Shown: positions 10,858 to 21,445 of the stretch, one piece after another
How the letters are laid out: each line of letters starts with the position of its first letter
How positions within the stretch are numbered: the stretch's first letter is position 1
Source of the DNA: Pseudogymnoascus destructans
Lineage: Eukaryota > Ascomycota > Leotiomycetes > Thelebolales > Thelebolaceae
DNA: 64,000 nucleotides
Reading direction: 5' to 3'
Assembly (NCBI RefSeq): GCF_001641265.1
Contig: NW_020167520.1
Location: 248,001 to 312,000 of the forward strand
Program-made: the position numbers and the translations under genes
The notes under the pieces: generated by a model
The model's database searches: none
The model's input: the letters and a program-made list of their open reading frames with translations, nothing else
Told to the model about the DNA's origin: nothing

Positions 10858-12789
10858 TTACCATGCTAATTCATCTATATCACTGTCAAATAGCTCCTCC
10901 TCACTCCCATCATCAATTAGATCAATTATAGATGTTGTAACTTGTGGAGTTGTTGATATTTTCGACTTTTGTGATGTAGCTGTTGTTGCTGCTTCTGCTT
11001 CTGCTACTTGCGACTGCAACTCCTCAGTTGTGATGTGGAATTGACCCTTCAAAACTGCTCTCTTGCCCTTATTTTGTACTCTGCGCTTCTGAATAATTGA
11101 GCGCAAGTTATCTGTCTCCCTTTGTTGTAGTATGTGGCATGTATTGAGCCGCTCTGTCTCATCTGCTAACTTATGAATATATCGCTTTGTAGGAGTGTTG
11201 AGAATGCCACGACTTATTGTAGAAGAGAGTACTGTATTTGCTTTGTGAAGTGTTGAAAAAGCAGGTGGACTGCTGTTCAGAAATACTTTCTCAAAAATGT
11301 CATGCTCTGTTGGAGTCTTTGGCCGCACTATTACTGCATCTGTTGTAGGAAGCGTAGCTGCGCAGATAACTGTCTGCGGTTGAAATGGCTGTAGCCCACT
11401 CCCTCTCCAAGCAGAAGCTATATTTGAATTTGAAAATGCAGCTGCTCTTGCTTGTATGTATGCATCCATCCATTCTGCTTTCTGTATGCGTAGGAGCTGC
11501 GCCTCATTAAGGTGTGAGAGGGCTGTTGTGAGGTGTCTTTTCAAAGGTCCAAAAATTGCAACATCAAGTGGTTGGAGTATATGTGAGGTATGTGGAGGTA
11601 GTATAAGGAGCGATATGCGATTCTGTATGCAGTGTGATATGAAGCTCCCACTTATATGGCTGTCATGGCCATCACAAATAAGGAGCCTTTGTTGTAGTTG
11701 TCCATTTGGAAGTGTTGCTTTTGCTCTTGTAGAAGGCTCAAAAACGCGTTTTAGCCACTCATATCCATGAAGATTGCTTGTCCATCCTTTTGTATTTGCA
11801 GAGAAGTGCCATTTGCTTATAACATCCTTTGGAATCCAGCTCTGTAGTACATTCTGTCCCTTGAAGATAATGAGGGGGTCGGTGGTTGTTCCATCCATGC
11901 AGATGCACTCAACAGCAGAGACCCATTCCTGCCTTCCTGGATGTGCCTGAAAACGTGTCCTAAGTGTAGAATCGACTATAATTCGTGTAGATTGCATTGT
12001 TCCAATTGAAAATCCAGTCTCATCCATGTTGTAGGTGTTGTGGTTTTCGATTTTTAGCTCTGTTGTGAGGCTCTTGTACATGTCAAACCACCCCTTCAAC
12101 ACCTGCTTTGTGACCCCATTCATCCTTTGTGCCTCAACTCTGTGTCCTAGCTTAACACGTAAGTTAGGATGCCTCTGAATGAACCGTGGCACCCAATCTT
12201 GCCCAAGTGGTAACTTAGGTAGTTGGAGTTGTGGTTGTTGAGTTTGTGTCTGTTGAGTTGGTCGGGTCTGCTGAGTTGGTCGGGACTGCTGAGTCGGTCG
12301 GGACTGCTGAGTTGGTCGGGACTGCTGCTGAGCCGGTTGGTTTGATGGGGTCTGCCAAGCCACTAGTTAGAAATAGCCGAGTCTGCCAGTCTATGGCAGG
12401 TTTGATGGGTTGGTAGTTGACTTGACTGAGCTGGTTAACTCTGTAGGTTGGCTCACCTGGGTTTGGAAGACCCGACACTTGTTTGACCGGACTTCCTCTG
12501 CAACCTCACGTAATATGCGATGGCTAGGAGCGTAACCACTTGCAGTAAGATTTTTGATCCATTTTAAAAGGGTCTTTTCTTGGGTTTGGGAGAGTAATTG
12601 ATGTTTTAAATGTGCTTCTTTATGTGAGGTATGTCGCCCTTTAATGCGGCTAACAACTGTATCAGGCCTTAGATGTAAGGCCTTTGCAGCAGCATTTGCA
12701 GTTTTATATAAACCAGATTTTACTCCAGCTACTGCTTCAAGTATTAGAATATCGCGTTCTTGAGCTTTTAAACTCCGTTTGCGTACCAT
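10858..12789 (-). CDS. Pogo/DDE_1 transposase, element C
   Basis: Exon 1 (12789-12457, 111 codons) holds an N-terminal HTH. My preferred intron is 12456-12352 (GTGAGC...GGCAG), which keeps phase 0; a TAG acceptor at 12365-12363 follows a good CTAAC branch but breaks the frame. Exon 2 (12351-10858) has a Gln-rich repeat linker (QQSRPTQQ units), a second CENP-B-type HTH (WVPRFIQRHPNLRVKLG), then DDE_1 with YNMDETGFSIG, LLICDGHDSHISGSF and HILQPLDVAIFGPLKRHL. A basic coiled tail follows, with an acidic end (DDGSEEELFDSDIDELAW). Total about 608 aa with no internal stop. Confidence 0.85.
12243..12330. repeat. Minisatellite in element C transposase
   Basis: Tandem units of about 18 bp (variants of GTTGGTCGGGACTGCTGA) encode the QQ-rich linker between the two HTH domains. 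Copy number differs between elements (about four here and in G, three in F), so the linker length varies. Confidence 0.7.
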
Positions 12790-14086
12790 AATAATGGGGT
12801 AATTGATAGGTTTGGTGTGTTGGTTGATGGGTTTGATGGGGTAGTTAAGTGCTCGCTTACCTCACCATCCCGGTATGGCCATGGCCCCGGTATGGCCACG
12901 ACCTACGTTAGTTGTCCATTTGGAAGTGTTGCTTTTGCTCTTGTAGAGGGCTCAAAAACGCGTTTTAGCCACTCTAATCCATGAAGATTGCTTGTCCACC
13001 CTTTTGTATTTGCAGAGAAGTGCCATTTGCTTATAACCTCCTTTGGAATCCAGCTCTGTAGTATATTCTGTCCCTTGAAGATAATGAGGGGGTCGATGGT
13101 TGTTCCATCCATGCAGATGCACTCAACAGCAGACACCCATTCCTGCCGGCCTAGATGGGCTTGAAAACGCGTCCTAAGGCTTGAATCCACGATAATTCTT
13201 GTTGATTGCATTGTTCCAATTTCCAATTGAAAACCCAGTCTCATCCATGTTGTAGGTGTTGTGATTTTCGATTTTTAGCTCTGTTGTGAGGCTCTTGTAC
13301 GCGTCAAACCACGCCTTCAACACCTGCTTTGTGACCCCATTCATCCTTTGTGCCTCAACCCTCCTTCCTAACTTAACACGTAAGTTAGGATGCCTTTGAA
13401 TGAACCGTGGCACCCACTCTTGCCCAAGAGGTAAGTTAGGGATTTGAGGTTGTGTCTGTTGAGTTGGTCGGGTCTGCTGAGTTGGTCGGGTCTGCTGGGT
13501 TGGTCAGATCTGCTGCTGAGCCGGTTGGTTTGATGGGGTCTGCCAAGCCACTAGTTAGAAATAGCCGAGTCTGCCAGTCTATAGCAGGTTTGATGGGTTG
13601 GTAGTTGACCTGACTGAGCTGGTCAACTAACTCTGTAGGTCGGCTCACCTGGGTTTGGAAGACCCGACACTTGTTTGACCGGACTTCCTCTGCAACCTCA
13701 CGTAATATCCGATGGCTAGGAGCTTAACCACTTCCAGTAAGCTCTTTAATCCACTTTGAGAGGGTCTGCTCTTGAGTTTTTGATAGGAGTTGCTGGTGCT
13801 GGCGTGCTTCTACACGTGTGTGCCTTCCATTTATGCGACAGCGGAGGGTCTCCTCTGGTAGCCCTAAAGCTTTTGCAGCAGCATATATTGATTTGTATTG
13901 ATTTGATTTAATAGCTAATATAGCTTTTTGAATTTGAATTTTGCGTTCTTGAGCCTTTATACTCTTCTGACGGACCATTCTAGCATAGTAGTAGTAGTAG
14001 TTAATAGGGTTGTAGGTTTGATGGGGTGGTTCTGACCCCACTACCCCCGTTACGCCATTACCCCCGTTACGCCATGACCTACGTTA

Positions 14087-14347
14087 CAGCAAGGAGGATC
14101 ACTTAGTCAACAGGTAGCACAGGAGCTACAGGACGAGAGGCACATTGTGCAGCAAGTAGAGCAAGAAATAAGGGCAAGTAGTGGTCGGAAGCCAAGGGAA
14201 GAAACCCATGCACGTCGCTGTGGCAAGTGTGGTGAGACTGGACACAATGCGCGCACTTGTCAGATTGTAATAGACAGAAGAGGACTCCTAGTAGTTTTAA
14301 TTAATTTATATTGTTGTGGTGGATTTATCGCAATTCTTATGGGGTAG
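14087..14347 (+). pseudogene. Element A transposase, 3' part with zinc knuckle
   Basis: Continuation of the element A gene after B. It reads a Gln/Glu/Arg-rich coiled segment (VQQVEQEIRASSGRKPREE) and a CCHC zinc knuckle CGKCGETGHNARTC (spacing C-x2-C-x4-H-x4-C). A zinc knuckle at the end of a pogo-type transposase suggests extra nucleic-acid binding. The frame ends at 14345-14347. Confidence 0.75.
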
Positions 14348-14578
14348 TCGCGATATTTTGGCACTTTCACTTGTTTGGCACTTTCGTTATACATGCACGT
14401 TACCCTAATTCATATTTATCATCATCAAAAGACTCCTCTTCGCTCTCTTCACTCTCTTCTTCACTCTCATCATCAATTCAATCAATTATAGATGTTGTAG
14501 CTTGTGCTGTAGTTGAGCTTTTCGACTTTTGAGTTGCTGTTGCTGTTGCTGCTTCTGCTTCAATTACTTGCGACCGTA

Positions 14579-14711
14579 ACGTAGGTCGTGGTCAGACCGG
14601 CTACATGGCCGGACCGGCTACCCCACCAAAATCCAGGACCAGACCACCAAACCACCAAGTTAGAAAATCGCAAATAATTCAATTACTACAGTGCCAATTC
14701 ATCCAAATCGC
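14579..14711. mobile_element. Pogo-like element E, left end only
   Basis: Begins ACGTAGGTCGTGGTCAG after TA 14577-14578, with paired units starting at 14589 and 14606 (TGGTCAGACCGGCTA / TGGCCGGACCGGCTA). It is cut by element F after 133 bp; the right part was not found beyond F. Confidence 0.65.
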
Positions 14712-14831
14712 TAATGTAGGTCGTGGCCATACCGGGGCCATGGCCATACTGGGATGGTGGGGTAAGCCACCCCTTCAAAATATGAGCAGCTTCAAAAAAA
14801 TTGAAAATAGTTCTACCATTACCATGCTAAT

Positions 14832-16674
14832 TCATAGATCAATTATAGATGTTGTAACTTGTGGAGTTGTTGATATTTTCGACTTTTGTGATGTAGCTGT
14901 TGTTGCTGCTTCTGCTTCTGCTACTTGCGACCGCAACTCCTCAGTTGTGATGTGGAATTGACCCTTCAAAACTGCTCTCTTGCCCTTATTTTGTACTCTG
15001 CGCTTCTGCCCTTTGTTGTAGTATGTGGCATGTATTGAGCCGCTCTGTCTCATCTGCTAACTTATGAATATATCGCTTTGTAGGAGTGTTGAGAATGCCA
15101 CGACTTATTGTAGAAGAGAGTACTGTATTTGCTTTGTGAAGTGTTGAAAAATCAGGTGGACTGCTGTTCAGAAATACTTTCTCAAAAATGTCATGCTCTG
15201 TTGGAGTCTTTGGCCGCACTATTACTGCATCTGTTGTAGGAAGCGTAGCTGCGCGGATAACTGTCTGCGGTTGAAATGGCTGTAGCCCACTCCCTCTCCA
15301 AGCAGAAGCTATATTTGAATTTGAAAATGCAGCTGCTCTTGCTTGTATGTATGCATCCATCCATTCTGCTTTCTGTATGCGTAGGAGCTGCGCCTCATTA
15401 AGGTGTGAGAGGGCTGTTGTGAGGTGTTTTTTCAAAGGTCCAAAAATTGCAACATCAAGTGGCTGTAACACATGAGAGGTATGTGGAGGTAGTATAAGTA
15501 GCGATATGCGATTCTGTATGCAGTGTGATATGAAGCTCCCACTTATATGGCTGTCATGGCCATCACAAATAAGGAGCCTTTGTTGTAGTTGTCCATTTGG
15601 AAGTGTTGCTTTTGCTCTTGTAGAAGGCTCAAAAACGCGTTTTAGCCACTCATATCCATGAAGATTGCTTGTCCATCCTTTTGTATTTGCAGAGAAGTGC
15701 CATTTGCTTATAACATCCTTTGGAATCCAGCTCTGTAGTACATTCTGTCCCTTGAAGATAATGAGGGGGTCGGTGGTTGTTCCATCCATGCAGATGCACT
15801 CAACAGCAGAGACCCATTCCTGCCTTCCTGGATGTGCCTGAAAACGTGTCCTAAGTGTAGAATCGACTATAATTCGTGTAGATTGCATTGTTCCAATTGA
15901 AAATCCAGTCTCATCCATGTTGTAGGTGTTGTAGTTTTCGATTTTTTGCTCTGTTGTGAGGCTCTTGTACGCGTCAAACCACCCCTTCAACACCTGCTTT
16001 GTGACCCCATTCATCCTTTGTGCCTCAACCCTTCTCATTCAGAGGCATCCTAACTTAACACGTAAGTTAGGATGCCTCTGAATGAACCGTGGCACCCAAT
16101 CTTGCCCAAGTGGTAACTTAGGTAGTTGGAGTTGTGGTTGTTGAGTTTGTGTCTGTTGAGTTGGTCGGGTCTGCTGAGTTGGTCGGGACTGCTGAGTTGG
16201 TCGGGACTGCTGCTGAGCCGGTTGGTTTGATGGGGTCTGCCAAGCCACTAGTTAGAAATAGCCGAGTCTGCCAGTCTATGGCAGGTTTGATGGGTTGGTA
16301 GTTGACTTGACTGAGCTGGTTAACTCTGTAGGTTGGCTCACCTGGGTTTGGAAGACCCGACACTTGTTTGACCGGACTTCCTCTGCAACCTCACGTAATA
16401 TGCGATGGCTAGGAGCGTAACCACTTGCAGTAAGATTTTTGATCCATTTTAAAAGGGTCTTTTCTTGGGTTTGGGAGAGTAATTGATGTTTTAAATGTGC
16501 TTCTTTATGTGAGGTATGTCGCCCTTTAATGCGGCTAACAACTGTATCAGGCCTTAGATGTAAGGCCTTTGCAGCAGCATTTGCAGTTTTATATAAACCA
16601 GATTTTACTCCAGCTACTGCTTCAAGTATTAGAATATCGCGTTCTTGAGCTTTTAAACTCCGTTTGCGTACCAT
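14832..16674 (-). pseudogene. Element F transposase (broken)
   Basis: The HTH exon (16674 downward, MVRKRSLKAQERDILILEAV...) is intact. The second exon reads the Gln-rich linker and WVPRFIQRHPNLRVKLG, then runs into the palindrome at 16036-16084, which shifts it out of the ancestral sequence. The catalytic part resumes (YNMDETGFSIG, CDGHDSHISGSF, HVLQPLDVAIFGPLKK). Deletions near 15008 and 14835 disrupt the C-terminal tail. Confidence 0.8.
16036..16084. repeat. Perfect 22-bp palindrome with 5-nt loop
   Basis: 16036-16057 and 16063-16084 are exact reverse complements with loop ACACG. Element C has only the second arm plus a partial match, so this copy gained a full first arm. Confidence 0.92.
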
Positions 16675-16795
16675 AATAATGGGGTAATTGATAGGTTTGG
16701 TGTGTTGGTTGATGGGTTTGATGGGGTAGTTAAGTGCTCGCTTACCTCACCATCCCGGTATGGCCATGGCCCCGGTATGGCCACGACCTACGTTA

Positions 16796-16943
16796 ATAGT
16801 CTAAGAGGATTAAGCGTCATAAGCATTATTACAAAAGTTATTAACGTTTTAATTTTGGTCATGTGACCTTGGTTTTGGTGGGGTGCGGGTGGCTCTGGCA
16901 AAGCGTCCCGTTACGCCATCCGTCCCGTTACGCCACGAGTTAC
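16796..16943. mobile_element. Right end of another pogo-like element
   Basis: The end at 16943 reads, in complement, ACGTAACTCGTGG followed by TGGCGTAACGGGACG units 17 bp apart, next to TTA at 16944-16945. No coding sequence of this element remains. The left part (16796-16870) matches nothing else I can see. Confidence 0.55.
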
Positions 16944-17014
16944 GTTACTCCCCCCCGCTACTAAGATTGATCTCCTGATCAAGAGTAAGATCATTGTGGC
17001 TTCGGTGGGTATTT

Positions 17015-17275
17015 TCAGTGGAAAGCTTGTGTAAGTTCAGGTGTATTGTTGAAGTTTGTAGCGGGATACCAAGTGTTGTCTGGTGGGTGGTTCTTCCATG
17101 CTGCCATATAGAACAGCTTCTTCCATAGGAATTTAGAATCTAGGATTTCTTCAACTTCCCATTCAAGTTCATCTTCTATAATGATTGGCAGGGGTGGTTC
17201 ATGGTGCTGGCCTTGTAAAGCATCATCTGAGTCAAGTTGTAAGAGGTTGCTGTGAAAGACAGGATGTATCTTCAT
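17015..17275 (-). pseudogene. Gypsy-1 chromodomain region
   Basis: Reads HPVFHSNLLQL (typical end of a Gypsy integrase C-terminus) then a chromodomain-like WEVEEILDSKF...AAWKNHPPDNTWYPATNF with aromatic residues. Chromodomains steer chromovirus integration to heterochromatin. It is separated from the integrase core by stops and frameshifts in 17276-17720. Confidence 0.7.
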
Positions 17276-17723
17276 GCTTGGTGGTAGGTCTAATCAATAT
17301 GCCACTTGCCCAATTCGTTCGAGAATCTTATACGGACCAACTTGCTTGTGATTGAGTTTCTTTGATGACCTCTGAGTCCTGATATTTCATGTAGATAGCC
17401 ATACTTGATCTCCAACCTGTTATCTTGGTGCAGCTTTCCTGCGTTGATTTGCGAATGTCTCCATGCGAGTTTGTGAGAGTGCGATTTGGTCTTGCAGAAG
17501 CTCCTAAATATCTTTCATGCTTTGTATCATATCCTTGTGTTCCTGTGGCAGTATTTGGAACTCGCTGTTCTTAATATCAAAACTCATTCATGGCTCGAAG
17601 CCCTTATTTGCAAAGAATGGACTGATTTTTGTAGAGTCTGAAGGTAGAGCATTTGCTGCAAATTCTGCCATGCAAAGATATTCGACCCAGTTGTCTTGGA
17701 GATAGTTAACATGAGCTTGTAAA

Positions 17724-17982
17724 TGTTACAATATCAAGTGTGCCTTGCAGCTCGAGTGGGGGTTCAGGGGTGTGGGGGAGCTTTCCAGGGTTGGAGTGAA
17801 GTTTTCAGTTGTGGAGTGAATTCTCAGAACTGGTCTCGCTAAAGAGAATTTACTCTACAACAACATAGCTGTATATAGATCGAGCCACTTCTCAAGTCCT
17901 CCTCTTCTCTTTCCTTTCTTCTCTAGATTGAGTTTAATTCATAATACCCAACTGGCGCCCTATGCCTTGGTGAACCGTGACA
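17724..17982 (+). mobile_element. Solo LTR (259 bp) in Gypsy-1
   Basis: Starts TGTTAC, ends GTGACA, flanked by the 5-bp duplication GTAAA (17719-17723 and 17983-17987). Same family as 53686-53943. Inserted in the integrase coding region of Gypsy-1. Confidence 0.92.
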
Positions 17983-18788
17983 GTAAATATCGTTTGAGTT
18001 CTGCATTGAACCTCTCAGTTTGCCCATCCGTTTCTGGGTGGAAGGCAGTAGACAATTTTGTTATAACTTTCCAAACTTTGCAGAGGATTTTCCACACTGC
18101 AGCCACGAACTGGGGGCCTCTGTCTGAGATGATCGAATTTGGTAAACCATGGTGTTTCCATACATGTTGAAGGAGTAGCTGTGCTGTTGCTTCTGCAGTT
18201 GTGCCTTCTTGGCCTGCAAAGCATGGGATAAAATGGCGTTCTTTTGTAAGTCGGCATGCTATGACAAGGATAGCATTGTTTCCTTCACACATGGCAATCC
18301 TGTAATAAAGTTGAGTGATATGTCCTGCCATGCCTGGCTGCCAACAGGGATTGGTTGAAGAAGTCCATTATAAGCATCTCTTGTAGGTTTTGATCTTTTG
18401 CAGATATGGCAGTTCTTGATGTATTGTATAATTGTCTTATCCATCCGGGGCCAGTAATACTGTCTTATCCATCCGGGGCCAGTAATACTGTTTTGATGAC
18501 CCGAACCATCTTCCCAATGCCAGGGTGTCCCATTGCTGGTTGGTCATGAATTTCTTGTAAGAGTTCGACGTGAGCACTTTCTGGAACCCACACTCTATTA
18601 TGATAATATAAGAGCCCTTCCTTCACCTCGCAATATGCTAGAGCTATGTCTGGACTGTTTCGTTCTCCATTCTGCAGCTTCTGAATAGTGTCTTTGCATA
18701 AGCTGTCTTGAAGTTGCGGAGTTTGGATTTTGTCTAGAATACTTGCTTCCTGTAGGTGGACTGGCGCAAGTTGGATGTCTTGATTCAC
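17983..18788 (-). pseudogene. Gypsy-1 integrase (zinc-binding and core)
   Basis: Fragments in different frames: linker NQDIQLAPVHLQEASIL and MGHPGIGKM (18465-18788), HHCC knuckle with CHICKRSKPTRDAYNGLLQP (18259-18444), and core with IISDRGPQFVAAVWK and STAFHPETDGQTERFNAELKRYL (17960-18331). An in-place tandem duplication of about 27 bp (18434-18488) breaks the frame between the first two pieces. Confidence 0.8.
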
Positions 18789-18847
18789 CTTAGCATTTTC
18801 GAATTTCCTTATCTCTTGGAGGTCTGTATGGAGTCTCTTAAGTGGTA

Positions 18848-19322
18848 TCTAACGCTTACTTCTAAACGATAGAAGACACAGAGGTTCTCTTGCGTAAAGG
18901 TTTACTTATCAGAGGAGGCAGGGGATCAGACACAAAGGCTTCAAGTAACACGTTACTAGTATATAACAAATACTGTATTGAGTTGAGCACGAAGCTCCTA
19001 TCTAAGGAAATACTATCTACTTATATAGTGGCGTCGTGCCTAGTGGACTCTTGGGAACTCACTCGAGTCCTCGGAGTCCTGGACTCTTAGGACTCTTCTC
19101 ATCATCCTGCGAGTCCATCACGTGCCTAGTGGACTCCTGGGAACTCACTCGAGTCCTCAGAGTCCTGGACTCTTAGGACTCTTCTCATCATCCTGCGAGT
19201 CCGTCACGTGATACTTTCGGAACTACTATTCCCCGCTGCCCCTCCAGGTACCAGGGCCGGTCTCATGCGACCTCCCTCCTTCCTGTCCTGTAGTTGGCCA
19301 GCCTTCTTGTTCCGTCGTAACA
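18848..19322 (-). mobile_element. Solo LTR (475 bp, Gypsy-3 family) in Gypsy-1
   Basis: Same length and sequence family as the Gypsy-3 3' LTR (60751-61225), in opposite orientation, flanked by the duplication TGGTA (18843-18847 and 19323-19327). It contains two tandem repeats of about 95 bp rich in GAGTCC/GGACTC and CACGTGA. Confidence 0.93.
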
Positions 19323-20110
19323 TGGTAGCAGGGTTTGAAGTTGTTGTTTTTGGCAGTCATCTTCTTCGTTCCCTTCTGGTCTATCTCCTGATCTTTGAGT
19401 TAATGCATCTGCTTTTCCGTTCTGTTTCCCAGGTCGATATATAATTTGAAAGTGAAACCTTGACAGAAACTCAGCCCATTGAGCTTGCATTCGAGTAAGC
19501 TTCTTTGTTGTCATGAAGTATTCAAGACTCTTGTGATCTGACAAAACTTGGACTGGCATTGCTGTGCCCTCAACTTCTGGTCTCCATGCTTTGAAGCATC
19601 TGATGATGGTGAGTAACTCCTTGTCATAGATTTCGTAATTGCATTCTGCAGGTGCCATCTTTTTCAAGAAGAATGCAACTGGATGTAGGATTTCCTTGTC
19701 ATCTTTCTGTGACAGTACCCCTGAGGAAATAAAATCTGAGGCATCAGCTTCAACATAGGCTGTCTTCTCTCTATCGAAATGTCATAAGACTGGGGCTTCT
19801 GTGACAGTCTTTTTCAGAAGTGTGAATACTTCCTGACATGCTTCTGTCCATTCGAAGACATGGTCTTTTTTCATTAAGTTGACAAGTGGTTTCATGATGT
19901 TTGAATAGTTCTTGATAAACCTTTGATAGAACACACAGAATCCGATAAAAGCTTGCGTGTCCCGTAATGATTTTGGTGCTTTCCAATTGAGTATAGTGTT
20001 CACCTTTCCAGGATCTATGCGAATTCCATTAACTCCAATGATGAGTCCTAAGAATTTTGTCTCTTGAACGAAGAATTCACATTTTGCTACTCTTGGGAAA
20101 CATTCTATCA
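19263..20110 (-). pseudogene. Gypsy-1 RT end and RNase H
   Basis: RT thumb/connection (VAKCEFFVQETKFLGLIIG, FIGFCVFYQRFIKNYS) then RNase H with AECNYEIYDKELLTIIRCFKAWRPEVEG and VLSDHKSLEYFMTTKKLTRMQAQWAEFLS, ending RPGKQNGKADALTQR. The frame changes near 19770, and the left boundary overlaps the inserted LTR junction at 19322. Confidence 0.8.
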
Positions 20111-21125
20111 TTCTTGGGAAAGCTTGGATGAAGCAGCATGGAGTCACACTCAATATGGTAAACGACCAAGTCATCTTTACAAAGGGTCACTGCCAGCACA
20201 CTACACCAACAGACACTTTAAAAGCAAAAACTACAAGTCCCCAAGCTGAGAAGCAAATACAAGATAAAGAAGCTCTGAAGCCAGCCCTCCAACCTCATTA
20301 TAAGAACAAGAACAAATGCACTGTTACAATGATTGGAGCTGCACCATTCAATATGCTTCAGAAGCAGAAAGGAGCTAAGGTTTTTGCAGTATCATTTAAA
20401 GATATACTTGCTGAACAAGCAAAGGAGGAAACAAAGGAAATCGACGCAAAACTGATCCTCCCAAAGGAGTTCCATAAATATCTCGATGTGTTCTCAAAAC
20501 AGGCTGCAGACAAGCTCCCGCCTCACAGATATGCAGACCATCACATTGTGTTAGAAGGGAACTCAAAACTAGGGCTTGTACCACTCTATAACATGTCTTG
20601 AGAAGAGCTTGATCTTGTGAAGGAATATGTGGAGGACAATCTTACCAAAGGATTCATCAAAGCTAGCAAAGCACCATTTGCCTCACCTGTATTATTTGTA
20701 TGCAAACCAGGAGGTGGACTTCGATTTTGCGTAGACTATCGCAAACTAAATGTGATCACAAGGAAAGACTCATACCCACTTTCCCTCATTGATGAAACAT
20801 TGGCTCAAATCACGGGTGCTAAATATCTTACAAAGATTGATATTAGACATGCCCTTAATCGAATTCGCATGCAGACAGAGGAGGACGAAGATCTGACAAC
20901 ATTCAAAACTCGATTTGGATCATACAAATACAAAGTTCTCCCATTTGGACTTACGAATGGCCCAGCAACATTCCAACAATATATGAATGAAACATTAATG
21001 GAATACATAAACAAATTTGTCACTGCATACATGGACGATCTTCTTGTCTATAGCACAAGTAAGGAGGAACATGTTAAGCATGTCAAAATGGTTCTACAAA
21101 AGCTTCGAGAAGCAGGACTACTAGA
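20110..21125 (+). pseudogene. Gypsy-1 RT block, inverted
   Basis: On the plus strand while the rest of the element is on the minus strand. Reads the post-protease linker (AWMKQHGVTLNMVNDQVIF), KYLDVFSKQAADKLPPHR, one stop (TGA 20599-20601), then RT with ASPVLFVCKPGGGLRFCVDYRKLN, LPFGLTNGPATFQQYMN and the catalytic YMDDLLVYS. It stops at QKLREAGLL, exactly where the minus-strand RT end should follow. Confidence 0.85.
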
Positions 21126-21137
21126 GGGCATAGACTT

Positions 21138-21445
21138 TCAACGTGAATATATAGCATGCGTAACTGTAGGTGCTGCAACTCCATTAAATCCTTTGATGTT
21201 CTTTGGTTTTATAAGTTGGATAGGAGAGATGTTCTCAATTTCACAAATTCGTTTTGCGTCAACAGCATTCACAAAGCTTCCACCTGTTGCACCACTATCC
21301 ATTAAGGCTTGCATGACAATTTGATTTCTTCCTATTCTGCAGGTAGCTAGGAACGGAGTGTCATAGTCAAAATGGGACAATGATGAGGCAGAGGAGGCAA
21401 TTCTTGCTGTAGAACCTCTAGTGACGTCTTCTCTAGAGGCTATTC
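21138..21445 (-). pseudogene. Gypsy-1 pol start: aspartic protease
   Basis: Frame is -1 relative to gag, open from the frameshift heptamer (21446-21452). Contains the retropepsin active site LMDSGATGGSFVN and a hydrophobic FNG-like flap region, then ends at the inversion breakpoint. There is no ATG at its start, consistent with synthesis as Gag-Pol. Confidence 0.8.

Larger units (their letters stand above)
10753..12908 (-). mobile_element. Pogo-like element C, apparently intact
   Basis: 2156 bp with inverted ends ACGTAGGTCGTGGCCATACC at both sides, TA duplication at 10751-10752 and 12909-12910, and paired units TGGCCATACCAGGG/TGGCCATACCGGG starting at 10763 and 10780. It encodes one uninterrupted two-exon transposase. 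It is the best-preserved pogo copy in the window and may be autonomous. Confidence 0.9.
9917..13978 (-). pseudogene. Element B transposase (broken pogo/DDE_1)
   Basis: Reading from 13978 down: an HTH exon (MVRQKSIKAQERKIQIQ...), a stop TAA near 13723 where the C-family copy reads TAC, a Gln-rich linker, the CENP-B-type HTH, and a frameshift near 13215-13222 (a short duplication of TTCCAA). Element C then interrupts the catalytic domain, which resumes with ICDGHDSHISGSF and HVLQPLDVAIFGPLK and ends at 9917 with an acidic tail. It is non-functional because of the stop, frameshift and insertion. Confidence 0.85.
9809..14084 (-). mobile_element. Pogo-like element B, interrupted by C
   Basis: Inverted ends ACGTAGGTCATGG at 9809 and complement at 14084, with duplicated TA (9807-9808, 14085-14086). 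Paired end motifs TGGCATAACGGGGG and TGGCGTAATGGGGG start at 9819 and 9836 (17-bp period). Element C sits inside at TA 10751-10752/12909-12910. Without C, B is about 2.1 kb. Confidence 0.88.
8271..14400 (+). mobile_element. Pogo-like element A, interrupted by B
   Basis: Matching inverted ends: ACGTGCATGTATAAC at 8271 and its complement ending at 14400, flanked by TA at 8269-8270 and 14401-14402. Each end carries two copies of GAAAGTGCCAAA 17 bp apart. It encodes a plus-strand pogo/DDE_1 transposase, broken by stop codons and by element B, which entered at a TA (9807-9808 and 14085-14086). Without B, A is about 1.85 kb. Confidence 0.88.
8168..14576 (-). mobile_element. Pogo-like element D, outermost of the nest (truncated)
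   Basis: Left end ACGTAGGTCGTGG abuts TA at 8166-8167 and carries the paired unit TGGCGTAGATGCA at 8178 and 8195. Element A is inserted at its TA (8269-8270). The body resumes at 14403-14576 with the antisense C-terminal part of a pogo transposase (acidic tail region, AEAEAATATAT-like reading) and is then cut by element E at TA 14577-14578. No right end of D was found. Confidence 0.7.
14714..16793 (-). mobile_element. Pogo-like element F (C family, degenerate)
   Basis: Left end ATGTAGGTCGTGGCC (one transition from consensus) and right end complement at 16793, with TA at 14712-14713 and 16794-16795. Same family as C by end motifs and protein. It has internal deletions relative to C (acidic tail near 14835; about 28 bp near 15008) and an inverted duplication at 16036-16084. 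Confidence 0.85.

Noticed and set aside
12363..12370. TAG acceptor with CTAAC branch for the element C transposase intron
   Set aside because: A strong signal, but it puts exon 2 out of frame with exon 1. The CAG eleven bases further on keeps the frame. Only cDNA can decide.
12215..12478. Thr/Asn/Pro-rich repeat ORF in element C
   Set aside because: Alternative-frame reading of the minisatellite linker and intron of the transposase.
18890..19090. 66-codon ORF repeated at 60983-61183
   Set aside because: It is LTR sequence of the Gypsy-3 family; the identity reflects repeat copies, not a gene.
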